The translations under genes and the position numbers were made by a program. A DNA stretch of 12,787 nucleotides, taken from positions 1-12,787 of the forward strand of contig NWUY0304123528.1 of the NCBI GenBank assembly GCA_004151065.3. Reading direction: 5' to 3'. This document shows positions 1 through 8,340 of this stretch, piece after piece. The notes beneath the pieces are model-generated. The model was not told the origin of the DNA. It saw only the letters and a list, made by a program, of their open reading frames with translations, and searched no databases. The stretch's first letter is position 1. Every line of letters begins with the position of its first letter. Origin of the DNA: Larix sibirica. Lineage: Eukaryota > Streptophyta > Pinopsida > Pinales > Pinaceae.

Positions 1-1408
1 TAAGATCAACGGCTGTGACTTAATCTTAAGTTCACTTTTAGTCATTAGCCAACATTAAGTTAATTAATGTGCTTTTCTTAAGTTAGACTTAGGCAAGAGA
101 TACAAGAGTCACTTGCTCTTTCAAGCAAGTACCTAGAGAGGTAAGGTGGACGACTCCTGCATGCTAGACACTTAGCTTGTGCAAAAGTATCCGTTCCAGC
201 TACAATCATCAAGGGACTAATCATGATAATCTTGTAATTATTGGGCTCCAAAGAATTAATGGATTTGTGTAGGGTGAATGATATGCTAGGAGCTCCTTTT
301 TGTCCTTTGCACGTCTTGCATGAACTTTTTGCACAATGTCCTCCCTCAGAAATAACCATCGATTGATACTGATTCCCAAGGGTGATGCAAAGGTCCAATT
401 GCATATTTGAGGAGTTTAGACTTAAGGTTGCATACTTACTAGTGTTAAGCTTATGATTGGCCCTCTGAATAAGGTTGGGGGTGAAGAGATGACAAGAGGA
501 AGGTGGTGACGAGGCATAAATGGGTGGATTGTTAGGAACATTTTAGAGAGAGGAGGCCTGTGTCCAGCAGGTGTGGGGGTTTGTGTTTGGGCTGGTTATT
601 TCCTATGGATGAGCATTGAGGAGGATGTGCCAAAAGACCTTGGGAGATGTACGAAGGAGAGAATGGAGCTGCATTCTCTTAAAAGTTAACAGCTAAGAAC
701 ATGTGTTTCTTCCATCCAAGAAGGCAGTGGTACTCCTTAGAGGTGGTTGTGACTGTCGTGGGATGAAGGGCTAACTCATATTTGAGTGGTTATAGGGTAT
801 TTTACATCCATCACTGGTGCTCAATGAAGTACCATTTTTTCTTGCTTTATTAATCAGTTGTATCTGATTTTGCTAATCAATTGCTGAAGACAAGGCTTCA
901 AGACTTCAAAAGTAATCCCAAAACTATAGATATCATGCTTGAAATTCTAGTTTTTTTATTGAGGCTTTCAAGCTAAATCAATATTAAAGAAATTTAGTGC
1001 TTGATTCCTGTAATCTTGCTAGCCAACAGCTTTTATTTTTTCTTGTCTGGACTAAAAGGTTGTTCAAATGAACTATCTTATATGTATCTGAGGGCTTTTT
1101 CAGAATATCTATGTCTAGTGTACACAGAGCTAAGAATTTTGCTTGCAGGACAAAATGATGGAATGAACTTGCAAATGAAAGCTCAACTTTATTTTAAGAA
1201 ATTGGCCAAACAAACACAAACATGTTTTACATCCAATAGAATTCATTATGCATGCCACAACAGGATGGCTTTGACAGGATACCAAACCCTAGGACTGATA
1301 AATATATATACATCTGTTTGTCAATGATCACTTGTAACCGTAGAGTTTCTTTTAGCAGTTTATTTTATATATTTTATGACATGGTTCAGATTTCATGCTA
1401 ATATGCAG
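1..1408 (+). other. Partial symplekin intron (left edge), no gene recognised
   Basis: This stretch precedes the first recognisable symplekin exon and ends in the acceptor ATGCAG at 1403-1408. In plant symplekins the residues before the tryptophan that opens the next exon belong to a conserved Pro/Ala-ending segment. No coding match for that segment is visible here, so the preceding exon must lie left of the window. The first 800 bases are less AT-rich than the rest and have a G-rich stretch around 440-620. They could be an old LTR or other repeat, but I cannot assign a family. The open frames at 78-404 (minus) and 1001-1327 (plus) show no recognisable domain. Confidence 0.6.
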
Positions 1409-1531
1409 TGGCGTGACCGCTTGGTAGCTGCTTTACGAGCAATGAATGCCGGGGATTTAGCCGAACAAGCTCTTCGTCAGGCTGACAAGATATCTAGAAG
1501 CATTGACCGCACCACCCATGATCCAACTTCT
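1409..1531 (+). CDS. SYMPLEKIN internal exon a (41 codons)
   Basis: This exon encodes WRDRLVAALRAMNAGDLAEQ followed by ALRQADKISRSIDRTTHDPTS. It matches the segment of plant symplekin that ends the N-terminal HEAT-like region, where homologues have a W-R-D-R-L-V-A-L stretch followed by A-E-Q-A-L-R-Q. Symplekin is the nuclear scaffold that joins CPSF and CstF with the cleavage machinery during mRNA 3'-end formation. The exon starts after the acceptor AG at 1407-1408 and ends before the donor GTAACT at 1532. It is exactly 123 nt, phase 0 on both sides. Reading on past 1531 gives a hydrophobic intronic tail and a stop at 1628, so the splice is required. The gene's start codon is not in the window. 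Confidence 0.88.
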
Positions 1532-1728
1532 GTAACTGTTCACAATCTTACTTTGTCTTGTATTCAATTTTGCTTATCATGGAGTTTGTACTTAGTTTTG
1601 CTTGCTAATATATTAGTTTTTCCCATTTAACTTTAAGCAGAGATCTATTTCTTTTTTGCAATATTAAAGGCAATTGCAATTCAGCTCTGGAAAATTCCAC
1701 CATTTTTGAGAAATTACTTTTCTTTCAG
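1532..1728 (+). other. Symplekin intron, 197 nt
   Basis: This is a GT...AG intron, phase 0. The donor is GTAACT. The acceptor is preceded by a pyrimidine-rich tract ending CTTTTCTTTCAG at 1728. Removing it joins two open frames without a shift. Nothing else is seen inside. Confidence 0.85.
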
Positions 1729-2376
1729 GATGAAAAGGTATCAGGTCAAGCTTCTAATATTACAATGGGGGAAGCAGGAAAGAAGAGAGCTATTGCACAA
1801 GTGATTGGCAATCATGCCAACATAGATGACAGACCAGGGAAGCGGATGCTACATGCTTCTCCAGTTCTTGGATCAATGCATTCTATGCAAAAATTCCAAA
1901 CTAGTGGTGATGTAATAAATGAAAGGGCATCTTCTAATGGGAATCATGCTGGGGGCCTCATAGATTCTGAAATGGCCCAAGTACAACAGCTGGTTGCAAT
2001 GATTGGTGCCATAGCTGCACAGGGAGATAGAGCTGTTGAATCATTAGAAATTTTAGCTTCAAATATTCCTTCAAACTTGTTAGCTGAGGTAGTCATAGCT
2101 AATATACATAATTTACCATCAACTCGTCCAACTTCAGATGATGATGAACAAGAACTGGTAGAAGGTTCCCAGTATAGCGCTATAAGTGCATTGTCTCAAA
2201 TAATGCCATCATTTACGATATCACAAGTAATGACACTTCCAACTACAGTTCCTCAAGTTGTATTGCCATCAATGGCAGCCCCACAACTCCCTTTGCCAAA
2301 GAACACATCTTCATCTCAAGTAGAAGTGAGTGTTCCCCAGCAGCTTGCTTCTGATGCTGGTCATGATCTTCAAAGG
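1729..2376 (+). CDS. SYMPLEKIN internal exon b (216 codons)
   Basis: This exon begins Asp-Glu-Lys-Val and has three parts. A basic stretch comes first (GEAGKKRAIAQV at exon residues about 14-25). A low-conservation linker follows. Then comes the recognisable part, with VQQLVAMIGAIAAQGDRAVE at about residues 84-103, continuing into SLEILASNIPSNLLAEVVIANI. Plant symplekins carry the same Gln-rich, Ile-Gly-Ala, Gly-Asp-Arg, Glu-Ser-Leu-Glu-Ile-Leu pattern, which probably forms a helical repeat. The rest is Ser/Pro/Gln-rich and probably disordered. The exon follows the acceptor TTTCAG at 1728 and ends with Leu-Gln-Arg before the donor GTATGC at 2377. It is 648 nt, phase 0 at both ends. If the intron were retained, the frame would run on to a stop at 2449-2451. 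Confidence 0.88.
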
Positions 2377-2658
2377 GTATGCTTTGATTGTTGGATAAGT
2401 ATTATTATTCTGTTAAATAGATGTTGGCTAAACAATTCCGATCTACTGTAATTGGGATAAAGTGTGTACTAAATTACTAATATCATAATCACACTACTGT
2501 TTGTACCTTATTAATTTTATTTACTTTGTTAGTTTTCAGTATATGAGGTGTCTATTATAATAATTTGATTTTGACATTTATATTTCGGTTTTAATGTTTT
2601 GGCCTCTGCTGTGTCTATTTCTCATAAATATAAGCCTAACTGGTTGAAGTTGATTTAG
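2377..2658 (+). other. Symplekin intron, 282 nt
   Basis: This is a GT...AG intron, phase 0. The donor is GTATGC at 2377 and the acceptor is TGATTTAG, ending at 2658. It is T-rich and AT-rich throughout, as plant introns usually are. No other element is seen. Confidence 0.85.
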
Positions 2659-3276
2659 GATCCTTGCTGGATGGCACCACGACATATGGATGTACCAGTT
2701 ACTGTGACTTTAGCATCTGCAAGCATAGAGGACACAAATAACACACTATTTATTTCAGGTCGTGGATTAAACTCATTTGTGAGTCCACAGCCAGTGGCTG
2801 AGAGTGAAGGCTTGATAGCTCCATTAGATAGAGACCAAGCAGAAGCTCTCCAAAATAACATTCCTGGCTTAGATGGTGGTGTATACATTGAAACAAAGAT
2901 CGATACTGTTAAGCATACTATTGATTCATTCTCAGAACCAATAACCACTACACAACCACTTTTGTTGAGTGGCTCTGATAGCAGTGGAATGAGGGAAGTT
3001 TTTCCGTTTGGACCAACTGATAAATCTGAACCAACAGTAACAGAAGTGTCTGCTTCAGAATTATTAAGATCGTCTCCTGTAGCATCAATTACAGCTATGT
3101 CCATGGGCCCACCTTCTGGATTTTTAGTGGTTCCACCAATTGTAAATTTAACTGAGGAGCAACAAGCTTCATTAAACAGATCAGCATTTGAGCGCATCGT
3201 TGAGGCATACAGACAAGTTTCTTCAGCGGGAGGTTGTGAATTGCGTGTTGCAGTTCTTACACGATTAGTTGATCAG
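2659..3276 (+). CDS. SYMPLEKIN internal exon c (206 codons)
   Basis: The exon opens with DPCWMAPRHMDV. This aligns with an Asp-Pro-Arg-Arg-rich motif that follows Leu-Gln-Arg in plant symplekins. A long, poorly conserved Ser/Thr/Pro-rich linker follows. The end is strongly conserved: VVPPIVNLTEEQQASLNRSA at about residues 154-173, then FERIVEAYRQV, and CELRVAVLTRLVDQ at the exon end. This LTEEQ...R.AFERI..AY pattern marks the start of the conserved middle region of plant symplekin. The acceptor AG is at 2657-2658 and the donor GTAAAT is at 3277. The exon is 618 nt, phase 0 at both ends. The in-frame ATG at 2671 is internal and is not the gene start. An antisense open frame over 2655-3197 is a shadow. 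The first nine residues have lost arginines relative to homologues (see findings). Confidence 0.9.
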
Positions 3277-4315
3277 GTAAATTGTCTCTAGAGACCAGAA
3301 CTATTTGTGTATTGTCCTTCAGCATTTGTACTCCTTTTGAGAGGGAGCTGCTGTTGTAATTTGGGTTGGATTTGACTATTAGAAGCATATGCTTCTCTGA
3401 AGTATCTATTTCACAATATATGCAGATATTCTTATGAAATATGTTGTTAATATAAGAGTATTATCTTACATCAAATGCATATGTTGTGATTTGATTTTAT
3501 TACATGCATACATGCAGTCAGAATTTCTCTTTGTCCATTTTCAACTTCGTGTTTAGGATTGTCACCTGAGCTAGTTATCTATTGAGCCTTAGACATGTCA
3601 TGGTAGGATTCTATTTGTTTGCTTCTGTGTATAATTGAAAGTTTTACTATATTAGCTACCTTGGTATTTTGTGCACATGCATCTATTGTACACGAGAATT
3701 ATTCCATTCAGCCTTGGACATGTTATGGTAAGATTCTATTTGTTTGCTTCTGTGTATAATTCAAAGTTTTTATTATATTAAATACCTTTGTATTTTGTGC
3801 ACATGCATCTATTGTACAAGAGAATGAATCGTGTTAATAAATTTTGCTCTAATGACCCAACTTTTTCTAATTCAAGGTGTCCTGCTGTCAATATAATAAA
3901 TTGTATGTATCACTGTTTTTTACAACCATGAAATACTATTCCCTTTACCTTTCACCTTATACCTTGATCTGTTTTGTTGTTTCAATGACATTTTGAATGA
4001 TCTTTTAACTGTCTATCAAAGCCATATATCACAGATATCTGTCAAGGAAGTTAAGTGTTAAAAAGGTAATTTTAAAAGTTCATGCTTTGTTTACATCCAA
4101 TACATGCGCCTTCGACCTTTGTTCAGTTATTTGTCTCTTACATGATAAAAGCATTTAATTTGATTTGCAATTCCAATAGAATCGTTGTTATAGTTTATGG
4201 TATCATCTTTTGGGGTCAATTTGTTTTTGAAAGGATGATTGATTTGGGTTTTTTATGGTAAATGTGGGGTTGATTTTATATGTATTTTGATAGTGATGGA
4301 CATATTTTTGAACAG
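3277..4315 (+). other. Symplekin intron, 1039 nt, with internal tandem duplication
   Basis: This is a GT...AG intron, phase 0. The donor is GTAAAT at 3277 and the acceptor is TTGAACAG, ending at 4315. It is AT-rich and has no open frame of note. Its only clear internal structure is the duplicated block at 3581-3825, listed separately. Confidence 0.85.
3581..3825 (+). repeat. Tandem duplication, two units of about 120 bp
   Basis: Unit 1 spans 3581-3699 and unit 2 spans 3706-3825, separated by six bases. They align along their whole length with scattered substitutions and one indel. Shared blocks include ATTCTATTTGTTTGCTTCTG, GTATTTTGTGCACATGCATC and TATTGTACA. The level of divergence suggests a fairly old local duplication in the intron. 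No terminal repeats or target-site duplications are evident, so slippage or unequal exchange is more likely than insertion of a mobile element. Confidence 0.9.
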
Positions 4316-4384
4316 TGTGATGCTGATTATGACATTCGGGGACTCTTGCAAACACATATATTGTCAGACTATCAAAATTATAAG
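4316..4384 (+). CDS. SYMPLEKIN internal exon d (23 codons)
   Basis: This small exon encodes CDADYDIRGLLQTHILSDYQ followed by Asn-Tyr-Lys. It matches the plant symplekin segment that follows the Leu-Val-(Ala/Asp)-Gln end of exon c, where homologues have a Leu-Leu-Gln-(x)-His-(Ile/Val)-Leu-x-Asp-Tyr core. It is 69 nt, phase 0, after the acceptor AACAG at 4315 and before the donor GTAAAG at 4385. The homologous protein continues directly from Lys into Gly-His-Glu-Leu. Here that next residue lies 6.2 kb further on at 10571. The exon is short, but its residue match and the clean junction on each side make it secure. Confidence 0.87.
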
Positions 4385-5315
4385 GTAAAGTTACTCTATT
4401 TTTTGAAATTTTTTTCTGGTATCCTAACTCTTTCTGTAGAGTATTTTTTATCCATGAAATAAATATCCTGTGGAAAGCTGCCAGCTACTCCCCTTCGTTC
4501 TGAGGATGATAACTAGAGTAAACTGGATCCTTCAGGGCTTGAGGCTGATAGAACAATATACATATTAAGAGCTCAACATGTCAGTTGCAGGAATTGATCC
4601 TGGGTGGAAAGGATAACAATCCTCTCAAACTGCCCAGGCTAGACCTAATTGACTTCTGTAGAGTAGTTATGTGAAGTATATGTCATTTAACTTTAGTGTT
4701 GTGCTGGTTTCATTTAAGTATTATTTCTCTACTTAGTTGTGTAGTACTGAAATTGACTGAATTCTTTGGGTGTATACCTTTTGCTTTTGTGCTACAGTTA
4801 CAGTGTTAGTGTGTAATTTGTTTTGCATCACTGCATCTCTTCCACATCAAGTGTCAGAGTATTGGTATTTGTTTGTAAAGAAGATAAAAAAGTAACTATA
4901 AATTGGCTATATTTTATGCACACGTTCTTTATTGCAAATTCACTGTGTACACTTGTGGTGCACCTTTGCTAGGTTATCATGAAAAATTGTTCATATCTTG
5001 GTATCCGAGTAGTTCATTACTCCTTGGTGGCTATCTCAAATCTTAAATGAGTGTTGGAACTCCTTTAGTGAAAACAATGCCCTTGTTTTTTCCTTCATTT
5101 TTTAAAATATTAAGCACTCAAATTGACCTGAGAGAGTACAAAATCTAGATCAGTAGTCTTGGTGATCTATAGCAGACAGCCAAAATTAACCAGCGTTGGA
5201 CTACAGATTCCTTACTGATTTGGAGCTATAGTTCTTGTTCTGAAAACAGGACAGTATGATTGTTAATAACATGCTCTGGGTATAGACCTCTCTAAATTGC
5301 AGCCTCCTATTACTT

Positions 5316-5406
5316 AACCATTTGGACTCACTGGGATGTTTGACAATCTGTCATTTTGGGAAAAGGATCAACCATCTAGCCACAGCTTCAGTGAGTCCAA
5401 ATGGTT
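5316..5406. repeat. Perfect 18-bp inverted repeat with 55-nt loop
   Basis: The left arm AACCATTTGGACTCACTG (5316-5333) is the exact reverse complement of the right arm CAGTGAGTCCAAATGGTT (5389-5406). The 55-nt spacer is not obviously self-complementary. An 18-bp perfect match this close is very unlikely by chance. It could be the remains of a MITE-like element, a foldback produced by a small inverted duplication, or a hairpin in the pre-mRNA intron. No target-site duplication is apparent immediately outside the arms. Confidence 0.85.
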
Positions 5407-5493
5407 TCTCAGATCTGAAATTTCTCCTCACATTTCAGCTCCAGTTAATGTAAATTCTGAAATTTCACGTCAACCCTGAGGTTTCTCAGATCT
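5403..5493 (+). repeat. Interleaved short direct repeats
   Basis: GGTTTCTCAGATCT occurs at 5403-5416 and again at 5480-5493. TCTGAAATTTC occurs at 5414-5424 and again at 5456-5466. The first unit overlaps the right arm of the inverted repeat at 5389-5406. The arrangement suggests a small local rearrangement or a decayed repeat. No function is inferred. Confidence 0.7.
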
Positions 5494-5635
5494 ATTTCCT
5501 GTGAACTTTTGGCGTTAGGGCTGAATCTGAACTATGAATTTAGAGCAGCAATATTTTACTTCTCAACCCTATTTCACAAGGCAGCCTTGGGAAGAAGATT
5601 GGATCTGTCCCTTCATGAGACTAGTCTCCTTCCAC

Positions 5636-6190
5636 TCACCAATCCACTTCAAAATCAACAATCTCTTTCAAATTATTTATAAACCTTATAATTTGCTTGT
5701 CATCATCAAACGCTTGCCAATATTCAAAGATAACTGGGATGGAGGGTTGAAAGATTATTTTCATTTTTCCTCCCCTTTTCTTCAACTCATCACAAGGCAA
5801 TAAGGTTGAAGCTGAAACAGCTAGAGCATTTGCTAGGACATTTATTTCTCTCATAACCTATTCTGAAGACAGCATTAAAAAGTTCCAATGTATACCATAT
5901 TGTGTTTCTATACTTCAACCTAAGATTCTTGCATGCATACTTACCTTTGACTTACAAAATTTTCTAAATCAAAGTTGCCAACTATCTTTAATACTTTTAG
6001 GCCCATATCCTTAACCATTTCCAAGCCCCAAAGCAATGGTCCATAGTCAGCAACATTATTTGTTGCATCAAATTCTAGAGTAAAAGCAAAATTGTAGACA
6101 TCACCCTTTGGAGAAGTCAACACAATCATAGCACCAATCCCCAACTTAGAGTGGGCACCATCAAAGTTCTTGTGCCAAACTTCACTAACT
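5636..6190 (-). pseudogene. Retroelement RNase H domain (Tat-type additional RNH), inactivated
   Basis: On the minus strand the motif N-FDGAH (about 6151-6168) marks the first catalytic Asp of an RNase H fold. It is followed by IVLTSPKGDVYNFAF, LEFDATNNVADYGPLLWGLE and a V-G-N-F-D-L motif (about 5958-5984). After a frameshift near 5940 it continues YACKNLRLKYRN. After another near 5850 it continues as REINVLANALAVSASTLLP and QPSIPVIFEYWQAFDDDKQI, ending at 5636. RNase H would normally remove RNA from RNA/DNA hybrids during retrotransposition. Relative to the family pattern, the second acidic residue (Tyr-Glu-Ala-Leu) is Gly here. The Gly-Asp-Ser Asp is Asn, and the final Ala-Asp Asp is Asn (Leu-Ala-Asn). 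With two frameshifts it cannot be active. Confidence 0.78.
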
Positions 6191-6411
6191 TGTTCTTCTT
6201 TGGGAGCTTTATAATAGGAGCCAACAAATTTGAAAGGATATTATAACTTCCAATTTCTTCTTGCATAGCAAGGCTCATTATATGGATCTTGGTGGTCTTC
6301 CACATGATATCCCTTGGCTTGGTCCCTATGCAAGGTGACAAAAGTGTTTTCACAAGTAGAAATGATAGCATAAGATAAATCCATTTGAATACTATCTCTT
6401 AGGTTTGCTTC
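6190..6411 (-). pseudogene. Retroelement linker between protease and RNase H
   Basis: After the protease, the minus-strand frame reads S-I-Q-M-D-L-S-Y-A-I-I, then TFVTLHR, then GYHVEDHQDPYNEP. It reaches a TAA at 6241-6243 and goes on as KAPKEEQVSEVWHK into the RNase H. No reverse-transcriptase motif (such as Tyr-x-Asp-Asp) or fingers/palm pattern is visible in any frame here. The gap is small enough that RT has been lost or was never present in this family. A different frame over 6126-6371 stays open but has no domain and looks like a shadow. Confidence 0.6.
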
Positions 6412-6690
6412 CTACTTTCTTGATAAGAGCATGCATCTAGAACATTAATAAATATCACATCCATTAATATTGAGATATTAGGGTGAGCAGCTAGGTTAAC
6501 CTTAAGATCTTTGATTACACCACACGCTTTGATTTCTCTTGAGTCCATTGCACACACATTCTTATATGGTCTAGTGGTCTTTAACCCTAGCTTATTCATA
6601 ACCTTTAAAGACATAACATTAGAAGAAGCTCCTGAATCTAGAATATAATTATGGAGAAACAAATCATATATTGGAGCATCTTGATTTACT
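6412..6690 (-). pseudogene. Retroelement aspartic protease, frameshifted
   Basis: The motif ILDSGASSNVM on the minus strand (6612-6644) is the catalytic Asp-Ser/Thr-Gly-Ala loop of a retropepsin-like protease, which would process the element's polyprotein. It is followed by LKVMNKLGLKTTRPYKNV, then SREIKACGVIKDLKVNLA, and I-L-M-D-V-I-F-I-N-V-L-D-A. At about 6430-6434 a small deletion breaks the frame. The continuation in the shifted frame (Met-Leu-Leu-Ser-Arg-Lys) meets a TAG at 6412-6414, where related elements have Trp. The upstream part (about 6662-6690) keeps a run of residues in the same frame. Confidence 0.78.
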
Positions 6691-7189
6691 TCCCTAACTT
6701 TCTTAGCTACTTCTTTACAACTTTCATCAACCTTTTCTTCAATTCCTTCTACAAACTTTTTTAATTTTTACTTTTGCCAATGGATCTTTATTAATTCTAA
6801 AACAAGGATAAGCATTTTGGCATTTGACATTCATCCACCCAAGTCAATGTTCAAGTCTGTAGGAGTACTTGAAGAAGCCTTAACTTGCTTATCATACTTA
6901 GGAGTTGGTTCGCTTTGAGAAATTTGCTTAGCACTTACATTATCATTTAACCTCCTTTGATGAATCAAACCTTTATATTTTATCATTTGGAATATTTTCT
7001 TAGGTGGGGTTTTTTCACCAAATATTCTTGAAACATTTTCCACTCACACTTCTACGCTTCACTTGAGACATTTGTTTGCTTGAAAGGGAGTAAGTGTTGC
7101 CAATTGTGTTAATGCTATCAAGGAATTCAACAAAGTTTTAGCTCTCATAGTCAATAGTCTCTTCACCATTGATTTGCTTATATCTTGGA
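6690..7189 (-). other. Gag-protease spacer of the retroelement
   Basis: On the minus strand this spacer reads as Lys/Ser/Glu-rich peptide fragments in several frames, for example K-T-P-P-K-K-I-F-Q-M-I-K-Y-K-G-L-I-H-Q in one frame. It lies between the zinc knuckle and the protease. No domain is recognised. It is probably the basic, poorly conserved linker of the gag-protease polyprotein. Confidence 0.5.
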
Positions 7190-7227
7190 CAATAAGCTTC
7201 CTCTTGAAATTATTTACATGCCCTACA
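7189..7227 (-). pseudogene. Decayed CCHC zinc knuckle of gag
   Basis: In one minus-strand frame the residues are C-R-A-C-K-stop-F-Q-E-E-A-Y-C. The spacing is exactly that of a CX2CX3HX4C nucleic-acid-binding knuckle, but with His replaced by Gln and an in-frame stop after the Lys. A Pro-Arg-Tyr follows the last Cys. The position, between the gag core and the protease, is where a nucleocapsid knuckle belongs. Confidence 0.65.
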
Positions 7228-7517
7228 AAAAGGAGGAGCCTTATGCTCAACGCAATTTGTGCGCTCTAATGCATTAGGAGGTCTTTGACTTTGAGGAGGG
7301 CCTTTATTTATTTTCCATACTCCACTTCCTTTTGATTGAAACTTATTCTGTTGATTTTTTTTTGATCAACCTATTTTTAATTTCCAACCTCTTGATTGAC
7401 TCAATCAATTCCTTTATTGGATATGAATCATAATTACTTGTTGCACTTGCCTTAGGCTTAGGCTCTATCTTAGAAGAGTTTGCCATTGTGAAGCCAATTT
7501 AGTTGGATTTCCTGAGG

Positions 7518-8340
7518 CTAGCATATTCTTATTAATTTTAACGGCTGAAGATTGGGTTGTTTTGAGATCCGGAGGTTCCTTGTCTTGAGTCGATAACATA
7601 AATTCCCACTAAAGGCTTCAATGTAAGGAATGAGAATGGTCGCTTTGCTAGGCTTGATTGTACTTGGCAAACTTTGTACTAGCTCATTGAACTGTTTATT
7701 TAATTCATCCATTGCCTCATTTTCATTTTTCTTTATTGTGGTTAAGGCAGCCAACAAGTGTTAACTTTCTCTATGATTACCCCACCTTTCCACAAAGGCG
7801 TGAAAATTTTCATTTCTATTCTTAATGCCATTATTTGGTAATTTAGTGAACTAGTCCTAAGCGTCTTACTCTGATGACAATGCAAACAACTTCATTCATA
7901 CATCCTCATGATTTTCTCTACCCCATCTATGAAATTTTTTCATAAAGGCATTTAGATGGCTTTTAGCACTTATAGCATTATTTCCTTGAAAGATAGGTAA
8001 CCTATTATTAGCCTTTTTTTGTAATATCATGAGGTTACCCATTTATGTTAGAGAAATCAAAGGGCTTATAAAAATATCCATTTGTACTTGATTATTTAGA
8101 TTGCTTGAGAAAAGATGTCTTATATCAAGAATAGATTGAAAACCTAGATTGACAAGAGTCCTTTTGGAGTTAGCCCTATTTAATCTTCTTCTATAGATTC
8201 TCTTAGGCTCAAGAATGCGATTGATAATGCCTTGAGACGCTATTTTTGTAGAATATCGTATAGGATTTGAATTAGGTGGAGTTGCTAGAGGAACTATAAA
8301 AAATTGTATAAATTCACCAATATTTGCAAGAAGAATTAAT
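7518..8340 (-). pseudogene. Retroelement gag, N-terminal region and capsid-like core, broken
   Basis: Starting near 8340 on the minus strand, an open stretch reads through NPIRYSTKIASQGIINRILE and NSKRTLVNLGFQSILDIRHL to a TAA just before an ATG at 8042-8040. The core follows with NNRLPIFQGNNAISAKSHLN, A-F-M-K-K-F-H-R-W, ENHEDV, then stops. It resumes as FHAFVERWG, HLLAALTTIKKNENEAMDEL, FNELVQSLPSTIKP and IPYIEAFSGNLCYRL (to about 7590). The pattern (Phe-x-Gly, W...ENHED, LFAL, F...F..RW, then ending in a 'YIEAF' helix) fits the retrotransposon gag family. At least four in-frame stops and a frameshift near 7600 disable it. Gag would form the virus-like particle. Confidence 0.75.

Noticed and set aside
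78-404. Minus-strand open frame of 108 codons with a Cys-rich patch
   Set aside because: No recognisable domain, no promoter or splice logic. It lies in a probable intron, and the Cys spacing does not fit a known knuckle.
1001-1327. Plus-strand open frame of 108 codons upstream of exon a
   Set aside because: Its translation does not match the symplekin residues expected before exon a, and it has no domain. It is chance in intron sequence.
2671-2673. ATG in exon c as a gene start
   Set aside because: The frame is open upstream to the acceptor at 2658 and joins in phase with exon b. Family homology spans the junction.
2655-3197. Minus-strand 180-codon open frame
   Set aside because: It is antisense to symplekin exon c, whose sense frame matches a known family and is bounded by splice sites. 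The antisense frame is a shadow.
6126-6371. Minus-strand open frame of 81 codons between protease and RNase H
   Set aside because: It lies in a different frame from the one that carries retroelement motifs, and its translation has no domain signal.
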